DNA of 64,000 nt, taken from the NCBI GenBank assembly GCA_024138025.1, contig JAMXBD010001252.1:186001-250000 (forward strand). Reading direction: 5' to 3'. The first letter of the stretch is position 1, and each line of letters starts with the position of its first letter. Source of the DNA: Combretum micranthum (Eukaryota > Streptophyta > Magnoliopsida > Myrtales > Combretaceae). Of this stretch, positions 48,596 to 60,030 are shown in pieces. Position numbers and translations under genes: made by a program. The notes beneath the pieces were generated by a model that was given only the letters and a program-made list of their open reading frames with translations, was not told where the DNA came from and made no database searches.

Positions 48596-49103
48596 AGACT
48601 TGGTTTTTGTTTTTTGTTTTTTGGCTGAAGCAACTAACATGAATGGGGTCAAATTAATGTGATAAAGTGTGTACATATGCTCATTTTGATGTAATTTGGA
48701 GTTTGTGCTTATATTTCTTCTAAGGACACTAAACCAAATTGTTTTGTGTTTTTTTTTTCCTTTAATGCAAGGATGGTCATGGTGATTTTTAAGTAATTTT
48801 TATGTTATTAGTTTTTATTACATATCGAGCGCATTGTATGCTCCAAAATGTATTAGTCATATTTATTTATACATAAATTTCATGTGTAGAAGTAATAGCA
48901 GGTATCAATTATATTGTGATCAAACAGGTGTATATTGCTAATTGTGTATATGTTACATAATAAACAAGTATATATTGCCAAATTAGACCGAGTTAAACAT
49001 TAATCTCTTCTTAACAAGAATAGCCACGTGTAAATGTCACTAAATTAAAGTAATAACCACATTTAGAAATTAATATTTTAATTGAATACCTATATGCAAA
49101 CGT
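48596..49103. other. 3' flank of TNPA gene
   Basis: No gene is seen. AT-rich, with the beginnings of the subterminal repeats (AATAGCCACGTGTAAATG near 49020). Confidence 0.5.
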
Positions 49104-49245
49104 CGCCAATGTATTAGAATAGCTACGTCTAAATTGCGATAAAACATCGCCAATGTATTAGAATAGCCACGTTTAAATTGCTGTAAAACATCGCCAATGT
49201 ATTAGAATAGCCGTTTAAATTGCGGTAAAACATCTCCAATTAAGT
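49104..49245 (+). repeat. Right-end CACTA subterminal repeats, 44-bp unit
   Basis: Units begin CGCCAATGTATTAGAATAGC at 49104, 49148 and 49192, with a partial fourth at 49234. Each includes (CA)CGT(T/C)TAAATTGC. Further scattered copies of GCCACGTTTA and GCGACGTT continue to 49600. They fit TNPA binding repeats. Confidence 0.85.
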
Positions 49246-49608
49246 AATTTAGTTATGTTTACACGTTACTAATAAAAATATTTACTCAAGTTTTAAACGT
49301 CGCTGATCACAACTTTCCCTCTTTTTATATTTAGAGGGATGGAGATTAGTCATATTTAGCCACACATAAGTGTGACCAAACCATGATAATAGGCCATGTT
49401 TAAACGTGGCCCAACAAAGTATATTTGGTTGCCAAACTAACGTTAGCGACGTTTCAATTTTTAACGATACTTATCAATTTTGCGACGAACCTTTAGCGAC
49501 GTCTAGAGGCCACGTGTAAAAAAAACGTGATGAAAAATCTTTGGTCACGTTTAATTAATATTTAGCCACGTTTATTAGACGTAGCCAAAGGCTCTTTTTG
49601 TTGTGGTG

Positions 49609-51120
49609 AGTTCTCGGGTTCATGTTTCTCATATGTTCTTTCATCTTCTTCGTCTAGAGAGTGTTTACTAGGGTTCTTGAGTGTTTTTGAGAGGGAAGAT
49701 CAAGTGGAGATTGGGTTTTCGATCAACGTAAGTGGATTCACCTTTGATTTTCAAGTTTCCTTCAAATCTTTCCTGTTGTTAGGGTTTTGTTTGGTTTTTG
49801 TAAGGGAAATTTTAGAGAAATCATATTTGGTTCAAGATCCAATCTTTTGATGATCAATCGGGATCTGGGATCAGATTAAGGTAAGTTTTTATCTTTTAAT
49901 CCAGGGGTTAATTAACAGTATGATTCTCATTTAGTGATTGTCTGTTCTTGTTGATTTACAAATTAGGGTTTTGGAAGAAGTTGTCCTTTTAGGGGTTTTT
50001 TCTGTTCATGATTGGAGAAATCTAGAATTTGTCTTCAGAAGATTATCTAAGTAAGCTTTTATCCTATAAAACATAGATTCTGTAAAGTTCGATTTTATGG
50101 AGAATTGTCTGTATTTGCTGAATTTCATATTAAGGTTTTTGGAGAGAGATTTGTTCTTTTGGGATTTTTGTGGATTGTGGTCAAAGAAGTTGAGTTGTGT
50201 TTTCTTAACAGGTTAGGGTTTTTGGAGAAATTGGATAGTTAGGGTTTGTTTGATGTTGATGATTTATATGGTGTCTCTGTTCATATATTATATTTAGGAG
50301 ATTTGGAGAATTTGGGTTGTTGCTTATAAGGGTTTGTGGATTTGAGGAATTGTTCCTGAAATTAAAAAGGTACGACCATTCCTTGTTTATTGTATTTGCT
50401 TGCAGGTTTAGTATTCTGCATGCTGTTGTAGGGACAAATTAATAATTAATCCAAATCTATTCTGCTTAATTAATTTGTTTGCTAGGTGTGTTTAGCTATG
50501 ATCAGTAAAGACCTAGCAAATAGTGATACTGCTGTGGCAACCTGTTGATCCTTGTGTGTCGTTGTCTTTAGTGGAGTTGCACTTAGAGATGATTCCGATA
50601 GATTTAGGTGTTTTGGCAGTATAATCGCAGGTGTTTGGGGAGTACTCATTCACTAATATATGTATATAATTACCTTTTTTTCAAAGTTGGTCGATTTTCA
50701 GGGGGTCTTAGTTACTCCAAGTTTGGGACTAGGGATTCATAATTCTGAACTGTGTTGTTTTACTGGCTTAATAAAGATAATAATATGATTGGTTGCATTA
50801 GAATAAGTTGCATTTGATATATATTTGCTGTGTGTGCATATGCATTTGTTTTGTGGTTTGGTGTACTGGGCGTTTTTGCTCATTCCTTTCATTTTCAAGT
50901 ACAGGTGAAGATGACATAGTATATGATATTTCTAGATATGATCTGTACATCGATCAAAGGGATGGAATAGTGGTCCAGACTACCCTTGAGGAATAGATTC
51001 AGATACAAGAATTGGAGAAAAGAATTTTTAGATCTTATGAAGAATTTAGAATTTTATTAAATTTATAATTTAGAATTGGAGAAAAGTTTTCCCCAAAAGA
51101 ACCTCTAACGATCGAATTTG
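49609..51120 (+). other. Right half of split LTR and leader-like sequence
   Basis: Begins AGTTCTCGGG and continues through TCTAGAGAGTG and CTAGGGTTCTTGAG (transcript leader) into a region with many loosely repeated TTAGGGTTTTTGGAGAA phrases (49780-50340). No gene is recognised. A short open stretch at 50808-50996 ends TGEDDIVYDISRYDLYIDQR and VVQTTLEE before TAG; the part after an AG at about 50905 might be a terminal exon, but I do not know the protein. Two AGAATTGGAGAAAAG copies lie at about 51009 and 51073. Confidence 0.35.
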
Positions 51121-51645
51121 AAAGTTTGTAATGGCTATTTTTTATACTGTTGCACCCTAAACTCGTCGTATCTCAATTTACCCCTCAACCAAGTTTGTGC
51201 TTGTTAAGCCTTAGATCCAAACTTGTTGCGCCTTAGATTCAAACTTGTTATGTCCTAGAGTTAAACTTGTCAAGCCCTTGACATGACCTGCGACCAAATC
51301 TATGTATTTTGTTTTGTTCCACTCGTTGTGCCTTTAATTTACACCTCAATTGGACCAATAGAGCCCTTGATAAAGTCCATGATCAAGACTTGAGCGTGAT
51401 AATTTATTCATGCACAATATGTAGAGAACAACACACATACAAACACAAACACATATATGCACATTAAAGCCTAAAAATATAAAAAATAAGTTTTGCTTAT
51501 TAAATGTAGCTTAACTAAGTTGTAAAGTATTTGTGCAATATATTTTCTCATCAAAACAAGATTGCAACCACCCTTAGTTCACCACTATGCTAATAGAGTA
51601 AATGAAGTGAATCAATTTCACATTGTTGGAGAAATTGAATAACTA
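51121..51645. other. Non-coding, short phrase repeats
   Basis: No gene is seen. The phrase (A/C)AAACTTGTT followed by GCCTTAGATTC recurs about four times between 51200 and 51270. Confidence 0.4.
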
Positions 51646-51845
51646 GTCATGGTTGGAGTACATAGTTAAAGTTGGCTTAGTAAGGTTACTTTCTCATCTA
51701 AGAGTAATAAGCCACATTTGATGAAGAATCTTCTTAATAAAAGGAGAATGGATGGAGTGCATATTTGAAGTTGGCTTTATAAGATTAGTTTTTTATTTAA
51801 GAATAACGAGTTGGATTTAAGGAAAAATCTTCTTAATAAAAGAAG
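51646..51845 (+). repeat. Diverged tandem duplication, ~99-bp unit
   Basis: Two copies, from about 51646 and about 51747, share ATGGTTGGAGTAC/ATGGATGGAGTGC, AGTTGGCTTAGTAAGG/AGTTGGCTTTATAAGA and AATCTTCTTAATAAAAG. Many point differences show an old duplication. Confidence 0.7.
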
Positions 51846-52617
51846 GAATTACATGTGCATAGGAAGTTGATTAGTTAACCAATCAAAGGTTAGTTTCATA
51901 TTGGTACAAAAGATAACTATTGGAATGCAATTAACAAACTCTTCCAAGAGTATCAAATCTTCCCACCAATCCTTATTTATAAGCTCTCAAAAAACTAGAC
52001 ATTGACCCCTCTTTACTCCTTCCTTTACTCAGCATCAAAAGCTCAAATGATTAGTATTCTATCAACTGGCATCCGCATATCACAGGCTACCATCTAAATG
52101 CCACACCTTGGTGTTCGGACACTAGCCCCCTGTACTATGCTTAGAAACATTCTAATCATGTGAAATAATATTCAGACGATAGTTACAATTTACATGACCA
52201 GATTTCTAATCATGTTAACATCCGGATGCAATGCCTTAAAGCATGTCTAGCATGCGAATGCTTTTGAAACGTAATAGGTCATGTAACTTTGCAAATACAA
52301 ACATAAACATATGCTTTTAACACATTCCACATAAAATATATTTAGCCAATTAAGTGTCACTTTTCTATAATTTTTGTAGAATTGTGCAATACATTTTTTC
52401 ATCAAAATCTAATTTGAACCCTTTAGATTAAAAATTCTCCATTTTTTAATGAAAAAAATCATTGCATAATTAATTCCCCCTTAAGAAAACACTCTCCATC
52501 AATTAAACATTTGAATTTGATTAAATTTTGCAAGTTAAGTTCAAAATATGATGCTTAACAAAAGGGATGGTAACTTACAATTATTGGAGAATTCAACAAA
52601 CATATAATTTAATTGGA
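51846..52617. other. Non-coding stretch
   Basis: No gene is seen. A possible LTR-like promoter (CCTTATTTATAAGCTC near 51980) and an AT-rich tail. Confidence 0.35.
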
Positions 52618-52860
52618 TAAATTATACCAGAAGGTCATAATGTTTGGAGATAAGTGCATTTGAGGTCATAACATTTAAAGATGTAGGTCAATTAAGGTCA
52701 CCATTGACACGTATCATAACGTGACTGATCTTTTGACTTCTAATTAAGTTTTTCTCCTATTGACATGTATCAATGGTGACCTCAATTGACCAATTTCAAA
52801 TATTATAGCCTCAAATGAACTTACTCCCAAACATTATGACCTTCCAGTGTTATTTAATTT
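52618..52860. mobile_element. Foldback MITE, about 240 bp
   Basis: Nearly the whole segment is one imperfect inverted repeat. The left arm reads GAAGGTCATAATGTTTGG, CATTTGAGGTCATAACATTT, GGTCAATTAAGGTCACC and ATTGACACGTATCA. The right arm, reverse complemented, reads GGAAGGTCATAATGTTTGG, CATTTGAGGCTATAATATTT, GGTCAATTGAGGTCACC and ATTGATACATGTCA. The centre lies near 52740. The family is not assigned and target duplications are unclear. Confidence 0.8.
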
Positions 52861-52989
52861 ACCCTAAGTTAATTATGCAACCTGCTTGGTCTGGTTTGTT
52901 TGTGTCCAGTTTTGGTTCTATTGGAGTTGTATAATACGACTTTTTAAAACGCAACTCGAAGTGGAAGCTTTCAAAATTTATAAAACTAA

Positions 52990-54693
52990 TTGGTCCAATC
53001 CAACTTCGGTTAGTAAATATCAACAATAATGGCAAGTGCACCTACCGAAGTAGTATAGAAAGAATTAGGTTGAATCCCAAGAGAATAGTGACATCTACCA
53101 TACTCACATTTTCTCTATTATCTTAGCCAAAGAAAAATTTAGCAAATAATAATGAAAACAGAAGCTATACTAATGTTGATGATATTCACAAATATTTTCT
53201 GAGCAAAATTAGGTAATCAATTTGCAACAGTGCAAGACAACAGGCTAGGATTTACTTTACCAACTCCTTATCATGTTCTTAAAACCAAACTTGGAGAGAG
53301 AGTTGTTTGCTAGAGTATTTGCACCGCCGGATTCATTGAGGTAAGCTAAAGCCTCTCCCAAGGTCAGTAGTTATAGATTTAAACTAGACTGCTGGAATCC
53401 CTTCTCAAGCTATCATCAACCTAAATCCACATCAAGTTTAAGAATCCTTTGTTTTTAAAACCAACTCAATGAATTTCATAACAAGTGATAGAAAGTCTTT
53501 ACCCATCTTCTCTCTCAATATTTAGAATCAACTCCATTAGTAGCCATAGATCTATTCAAAAGAATGACTTCTCAGCCTGTTCAGTTAAAATCAAACATGA
53601 ATCTAACTTGTAAACCACGCAATTAAACCCACGAAATTAAAATCAAGCTACTAATTATAAACACCTAATCAATATTAAATTGAAAGCATATTTGAAATCA
53701 CATGAATTAGGATTTGGATCCATAAACGTAAGCTGTAGGACATTATTTCTCCATAAATTTAGAAATCATGAACATGATCTGAATAAATTAATATGAAATT
53801 AATTGAAGAGTATCTCAATTCAGCATAGATTCTTGCAGAAATTACAAACAATGCATTAAAATTATTTTACCTAGAAAACTTTGAGATTCTCTAAAGTAAG
53901 AAGAAACAAAATTCTCTCGCTCCATAAATTCTCTTACTATGTTAGTACTATTCTATTGTATTCACACTATACAACATGCTTATTGCAACACTGTATATGC
54001 TCATTTATAGGACGATGGAATAGAAATGATGAAGATTTTATTGCTAACATGGGAAATTCTTTATAACAGAATGCAAATTCTTTACCTACGTACGCATCTA
54101 TATCTAGTGCTCAAACAATCACTCGTCAAGGGATAAGTTAAGAGCTCGATTGTTGCATTAAGGATAGGGCTCAACTTGATCTAATAGAACGTTATTGTTT
54201 ATAGCCATTCTTCCATCAAGGGCTAACTTATAGACTATCGACAGCTCGATGCTTGATGATTTGAGGCATGACATAGGTCAGGCAAAAGTCTAATCCTCCT
54301 TTGAGCAACTGTCGCGGGTCAGATTTAGGGCATAACATTTAGGCACGACAAAAGCTTTCTTTAGGTTTACGTTCGATCTCCTCAGAATAAGTGTCGAGGG
54401 TCACATTGAGGGCTAAATTTATGGAATGACATACCAATTTCTGCTTGTTTTGCCTTTCATTTTAGCCTCAATTGGTATTACTCAGGCGTGACAATTTTGT
54501 TCTTCACTTTTGCTGCTGTTTTTGCTCTAAATCTGATTAAAAACACTTTAATCCTTCTTCTTTTGATTCAAAAAGTTGAAAAACAACAATTTAACATTAA
54601 AAGCACCAGATTCATAGAAATTTAATAAAAAAAAACTCATCAAAATAAGCTCGAATTCCTATGAAAAGAATATACTAAAATTAACTTATCACA
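52990..54693 (-). mobile_element. Athila-like LTR and leader, minus strand
   Basis: No gene is seen. On the minus strand an LTR start TGTGATAAGTTAA at 54693 is followed by a TATA box (CCTATAAATGAGC, about 54007) and a long leader. The leader ends with GTCACTATTCTCTTGGGATT, CAACCTAATTC and AGGTGCACTTGCC near 53040, resembling the zone before the primer site in Athila elements. A purine-rich CCAAAGGGGATAAAAGC lies just upstream of the LTR start. Gag and pol do not follow. The ORF at 53881-54066 is a chance opening. Confidence 0.5.
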
Positions 54694-57290
54694 ACCTTAG
54701 CTTTTATCCCCTTTGGCCTCGTAAAAAACACAAGATGAGCTTTTATGTGGTGAAGAGAGAGGATATTAAGTTAAAACATGTAAAATATCAACTTAAGGCT
54801 GTATGGTGCCATCTCATCTTATAAGCATGCACTTAAGCACATTTCTCATAAAGACATAGATGGAGGTACTAAGGAGTTCATGCTTCATTAAGAAAAAAAT
54901 ATCATGTTATCACAATGCACTCCACAACATCCAAATAATTGGATCAAAACATGCCCAACAGTAGGTACCACTCAGATGCTATAATTTTAATGATCAGATG
55001 ATACATAACAATACCATCCAACCATACAAGGAACAAGTTCATAATCAATTCTACACAAACTCATGATAAAACACTTAATGCATGCACATATTATTAATTC
55101 AACAATGTAAGATCATGCCAAACATGAATATACCAACATAGTGCAAATATGTGCATATTATTGTAAAAAAGTGCATGGAGTTCCCTAAAAAAAATGCACA
55201 AATTTGCATAAAACACTTTCTTATGCGTGAGTGAAAGAAACTGCTCTTTCAAGAACCTATTTTGCCTTCTTCAAGATTCCCCACTTGAATAGCTTGTGTT
55301 TGTGTAACTACGGTTCCTTCATGCAAGTACACCAGAGGCATAACATACCATTATAGTTTGGTGGAGTACTCAAACCCACACATTTATGACTTCAGATAAC
55401 TCTGATGCTAAAGGATTTGATCATACTTTTTGAAGTTGCGTGTTCTAGTGGAATTATATTATTACAATTATAATTACTTGTAAAAAAATAAATTTTTAAA
55501 ACATCTATATAGGGCATTTTGTAGATTAGAGAGGAGGTGGTCTTAAGTTAGAACTTGGGTGAAAGTGAACACCTACGTGTCTTATTTATGAGCACTTGTT
55601 TGCCAATATACACTTTGTATTTGCTACCCACATATCTTCTTCTAATACTATAGGTATGTAGTTTTAGCTCTCAGTATTTATTGATCATCCTTATCTGTGT
55701 TCCCTAGTGAAGTAGAGGGAAGCATATCTTTGCAATTTTACATGTCTTATTGCTATCAAGAATGCCTGGAGCATAGGTGTGGATTAGGGGAAGGCTTAAG
55801 CAACCATTCTTGTAGCTTATAAAGGCAAATTCATATTCCACCTATATGTAGGGTAAATTACAAGTTATAATGAGCAAGAGGATTTTATCCCCTAATTATA
55901 AATATATGGTGACCTTGGTGAAAAACCATAAGATTCCACACAACTATAAGGAAGTGTTCCTCTTAAAGTATGTTGTAGGAAGCTTACTCTTCCTATTGAA
56001 CACCAAAGACCTACCTAAGTACTTTATGGAATAAAAGGTAATGGTATATTCCCCTCATAGGGTTGCATGCCAATTTAGCTTCAACTTAGGAATGTCTCAG
56101 CCTTCTACTATCATTAAGAGCTTCAAGTAGCCTCAAAAACATTATTGGAGAATGGTGATGGTGATGATGATTGTAGTGGTGACATTGAAGAATTGGAACA
56201 TCTCTATGAGTAGATGATATTGATTTATCGTTAATGTTCCTCCTAGGGTGGAAGAGGATATTGATACTCATGCTAAGGAGGTATTGCATTCAAGTACCAG
56301 TAGAGGGGAGTTGTATTTGTATACCACACTTGCTTATATCCTTCCTCTCCCAGTTGCTATCATGTCTCATTGAGATAAGGTAGCAACTCTAGAAAATGTT
56401 AAGACATTGTGTTCTTATGGTTATATTATATCATCTCTTTTTTTTTTTTTTTCAGATATACATTTGTGTTTATTAATAAACATCTAATTTATTTTAACAT
56501 TGCAGATATATTCTCATAACATTAGATCCATTAAATTTAGAGGCATCATGTGAAGCAATCACCATGCCATAGACATCATGCTAATGTGTCATGTTAAGGA
56601 AGCAACATATGAGGAGGTTATGAAGGGTCATGAAAGGATAACCTCTTCTAGTGAAGAGTTTCAACATTGATGTCATTTACATTGCAAAGGATGGGTACCA
56701 TGCACTTTATGCAACATTGAACCTCATGCAAGAGAATGCCTCGAGCAACATTGAGTTTAGTTTGTAGCAAACACTATGAACCCCACATGTAGCTAGCTTC
56801 ACATATAGAAAGCCTTAAATGCATAAAGTCTATCATGCAATAAGAATCTTAAACATATATATTGCATGGAAGGAACGTTATATAAAGCATACACCATTGG
56901 CAATAGTTGTCATGCAGAGAAGACATCTTGATGAGTTGAAGATGTTTCTTTAGACTTTGATAGTGACATAATAATACAATCTTCATCTTACAAACATATT
57001 GTTTGCATAGTGGTAGGGAAGATCAACTTATTCCCTTTGTTGTATGTTTCTTGATCATACTTTTATAGCTCTTTCTTTTTGTAATACAATGTATTGGATT
57101 TGAATATGCATGGGCAATGCTAATGATGAAATCCCTTTATTGTCTTTCTTATCCATTTATTTTCTTAGTACTTTTCTTGCTTTTAACAATATTTACATGT
57201 AGCTCTAGGATCATTAATGTCATCATTCTTGTCAAAATGTCCCTAAAACTAAGACTTTCTTTTATGCACCTTTGAAATAACTGGTCCTTC
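54694..57290. other. Unassigned region, probably decayed transposon
   Basis: No recognised gene on either strand. A T14 run is at about 56440. A stretch near 56650-56760 (FNIDVIYIAKDGYHALYATL in one frame) and one near 55860-56100 look vaguely coding but match nothing I know. Confidence 0.3.
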
Positions 57291-57622
57291 CCAGTTCCTT
57301 CATGACGAGCCTGGTCCATCATCTACATCCTACACTAACCTAGGAGACACTCCTATGCCAAACCCGTCATACAGTGAGTTTCATACTCCCCTAACTCCAC
57401 AGAAGAGGCGTCTGTCACCATCACATTATATGGGTGAGGAACTTACGTAGGTAGAGCCAGACCCTATCCCATTTAGTCAGTACAGCCCTGGTGGTGGAGA
57501 TGATGAGGGTACGCTTACACAGATTGATCCTTCTACATAGAACTCCCATCTGTGTACACCATTCCCCGGACATTTGTGAGATGGGGACGAGGGAGGCGGG
57601 CCAAACAACAGCAGCAACAATA
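57291..57622 (+). pseudogene. C-terminal fragment of an unrecognised Pro/Ser-rich protein
   Basis: The frame reads HDEPGPSSTSYTNLGDTPMP, then SYSEFHTPLTPQKRRLSPSH and YMGEELT. After a stop come PFSQYSPGGGDDEGTLTQID and a second stop; in a shifted frame YTIPRTFVRWGRGRRAKQQQ, QQ and TAG at about 57620. It looks like the low-complexity tail of a transposon-encoded protein ending in a basic RGRR plus poly-Gln stretch. I do not recognise the family. It lies just upstream of the CACTA-like terminus at 58191, which may be its element. Confidence 0.5.
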
Positions 57623-57798
57623 GATATTAGTAGATTTTTTCTTTTTTAGATTATTGTCTATAGATTCTTAGCTTCTATGACGCTTGTTATATATAGTTTC
57701 TTAATTTTATGATTTTTGTACATCATTTTTCTCCACACATTTGATGTATTTAAAGAAACAATCGAATGTTCACTTATTATTATGCTTGTGTTTGCCTT

Positions 57799-57860
57799 GA
57801 TTGGGTTTGGAGCTGTGTTTGGATGGATTGAGTTTGAAGCTGTGTTTGGATGGATTGGGT
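57799..57860 (+). repeat. Two tandem 27-bp units plus a partial third
   Basis: GATTGGGTTTGGAGCTGTGT followed by TTGGATG, then the same with G-to-A changes at 57826, then GATTGGGTT. Confidence 0.85.
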
Positions 57861-57998
57861 TATGCAGTCTGGAAGTTGTTTAGCCATGGTTAATGATTGT
57901 TAACGAATGATTTATATAGTTATTTACATATGATTTTGATAGGTTTCATTAACAATGTAAAAAGGACCAATTTTTTTAGAAATAAAGGAGGGAGGCTG

Positions 57999-58157
57999 GA
58001 AGTTGCACTAACCTCATCTCTTCAAGAGACGAAGATAGTATTATGCACTAATCTTGTCTCTTCAAGAGAGGACGATAGTCTTCCACACTAACCTCATCTC
58101 TTGAAGAAATAAGGACAGTTCTAGCTCATTGACCTCGTCTCTTGAAGAGACGAGGCC
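57999..58157 (+). repeat. Four 40-bp repeats, each with a hairpin
   Basis: Units begin (C)ACTAACCTCATCTCTT near 57999, 58038, 58078 and 58120. Each contains TCTCTTCAAGAGA or TCTCTTGAAGAGA, a perfect short palindrome in three of four units. The last unit extends it to CCTCGTCTCTTGAAGAGACG plus AGG. The position next to GATCCTAGTG suggests CACTA subterminal repeats. Confidence 0.8.
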
Positions 58158-58167
58158 AACTTGCCTA

Positions 58168-58191
58168 AAACTAGGATTATTTTGATCCTAG
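58168..58191 (+). mobile_element. Putative CACTA-like right terminus
   Basis: CTAGGATTATTTTGATCCTAG is a palindrome, followed by TG. Read inwards from 58191 it gives CACTAGGATCAAAA, a CACTA-type end. The other end was not found in the window, and no TNP2 was seen nearby. Confidence 0.4.
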
Positions 58192-58261
58192 TGGTATTTT
58201 CGTAATTATTTTTACAAATAATAATATTTCATTTCTTTCGTCTCTATTTTTATCTACGTTT

Positions 58262-58400
58262 TCATTTTTTAAGAGGAAGAAGGAACAGGGGAAGAAAAAA
58301 GAGGGAAAAAAAGAAAAACTCTCTTTCCCCTTTCTCTTTCTCTTTCTCTTTCTCTCTGTTGGAGTTGCAATCCAATACAGCTTTATAAAGATTTTACAAT
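58262..58400 (+). repeat. Purine tract followed by CT-rich tract
   Basis: About 55 bp almost purely purine (AAGAGGAAGAAGGAACAGGG and so on), then about 50 bp nearly pure pyrimidine (CTTTCTCTTTCTC repeats). A second CT run is at 58398-58410. The two halves can pair as a hairpin. Confidence 0.7.
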
Positions 58401-59216
58401 CTCTCTCTCTTTGTGTCGTTTAAAACAAACTACCCCATTTGTGTAAATCTTAAACTAACCCCACATAATATTGTCATCTTATCGATCTATCACAATTTTT
58501 TTTTGTTAACATTTTTTTTTTTTTTGCAATTTATGCTCAATATATTTCTTTTACTCTTCATTTTTTATATTTTGTTATATTTTTTGAGGATTCATGTGTT
58601 ATCTTCATCTGGGTCTTTAGGATAAAGATTGTTGCTTGAAAGTATTTTAGGATCCAATCAACATCATTGGATTTTAAAGGTATGTTTTAGATATATGTGT
58701 GTGCGTGTGTGTCTGTGTATTTATTAAAAGTTTGAATCTTTTTTTGATAAATAGATGTAAATGTAGGGAAAATATTTGATCTTTCGTAATTATATATTAT
58801 CGTATATATGTGATTCCTTGATATCTTTTTAAATTAATGTAATGTCATTTCAATTTGCATGTGATTTTTTTTTTAAATGTGTCATAGTTCATGTAATGCA
58901 TAAGAATACGTATATAAATTGCATGTTCTTTCATTTTAGTTTTTCGTTTTTTTTTTTTAAATCCGATGTGTTTAAATCTATAATTTGCAATTTGCTCAAT
59001 ATGTGTCTTCTTGGTAATGTGTGCCTGTTGATGTTTTGTTTATATAGATTAATGCTGATTGTATTCATCAATGTGCATTTGATTTGTGGAACTTGTGGAT
59101 TGGCATTGGTAGTTGAGGAAAGAACAGAGCAATTTTTCGGGTTTGATTCTGCACTTGATATCTGCTTGAAGACTAGAATAATTGCTGGGTTATTTGGTTG
59201 AGAATTATGTAAGTTA
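58401..59216. other. T-rich non-coding stretch
   Basis: No confirmed gene. Many T runs. The plus-strand ORF 58842-59201 (119 codons, T-rich, hydrophobic, with LICGTCGLALVVEERTEQFF) is the longest opening but has no known relative and probably reflects composition. Confidence 0.35.
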
Positions 59217-59716
59217 TGTTAAAAAATTTTACACGATCTTAATCATGTTCAGCAAACCCAATGAACATAAAAAAAAGGAGCAGAAGGTGAAAGCAAAAGG
59301 GATCGTGTCACTTACCTCTGGCCATTGCAAATAAAGTGTAAGAAATGCTTAAACTGCGTTTCAATTTCGAATTTCCCTTTCCTTTTTATCTCTATTTTTC
59401 TCTTTTGATTTCGTCTGCGTGCTTCTAAACCCTAGCTCTCTTCAATATGATTGTATATTTGTTTAAAAAGTGAGTAGGCTTAGGGACCCAAACAAAAGAT
59501 CACATTCCATTTTATACAACTCTGCCCATCATAGAGTTTGTTGAACATAAGGGGGCGTAGATGTGGGACGTAGGTTGAACATGTTTTTGAAAATGGACCA
59601 CATTCAGAATTAAAATTCTCAATAAAAAAGCAAGGGATCTCAACTGAAAAACCTAACCCAAAATAGAGCCTAATATCTTGGGAAAATATGTTAGAAACAA
59701 ACGGGAAATTCCAACA
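59217..59716 (-). repeat. Copia 3' LTR, about 500 bp
   Basis: It starts TGTTGGAATTTCCC (minus strand) right after the polypurine tract. It includes GAGAGCTAGGGTTTAGAAGC, a transcript-leader-like stretch near 59430. The end is placed at TTTTTTAACA (59217), which mirrors TGTT; this end is less certain. Confidence 0.7.
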
Positions 59717-59727
59717 TTCTCCCACTT
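59717..59727 (-). other. Copia polypurine tract
   Basis: The minus strand reads AAGTGGGAGAA directly before TGTTGG. 'AGTGGGAGAATGTTGG' is the standard junction in many plant copia elements. Confidence 0.9.
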
Positions 59728-60030
59728 GGTCCATTTAACCCAACATCAACGTAACAAGAAACAAAATATATGAATCATGGCGGTAGGTCCTCTCATAGCG
59801 AGTATTATCTTCCATGCATTACAGTATATCAAGTCGCTCAATACTAACCTTTAAACTTGATGAATAAACCCAAAGTTTATTTGAGGTCTAAACTTATGAT
59901 ATTTCTCATAACAAATGAATAAATAAACGTGTACATAAAACCAAATGAGAAAGCATCAATAGATAAGAGTTTCCAAAACATCAAATGCATGTACAATAAA
60001 AATTACATTATGGAAGCAAGTCCATTCTTA

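Larger units (their letters stand above)
27566..49608 (+). mobile_element. CACTA (En/Spm) transposon, about 22.0 kb
   Basis: The left end is CACTACAGGAATT; the right end, read inwards, is CACCACAACAAAA. Both are near the usual plant CACTACAAGAAAA. Inside, on the plus strand, are TNP2-family transposase and Transposase_24/TNPA-type genes in the usual order. Both ends carry subterminal repeats with the ACGTTTG / AACGTCGCC core. Flanking triplets are AGA and AGT, so the 3-bp duplication is imperfect. Cargo: a NOMO exon and a mitochondrial DNA block. Stops and frameshifts in both transposase genes mean it cannot move by itself now. Confidence 0.75.

Noticed and set aside
58842..59201. 119-codon T-rich plus-strand ORF
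   Set aside because: Its hydrophobic, Phe/Leu-rich composition follows from T-rich DNA; there is no homologue and no splice or promoter context.
59310..59460. Minus-strand first exon: GCTAGGGTTTAGAAGC leader, ATGGCCAGAG then GTAAGT, looking like the start of a host gene
   Set aside because: It lies inside the copia 3' LTR defined by the polypurine tract at 59717 and the TGTTGG start, so the leader is better explained as LTR R/U5. No second exon follows.
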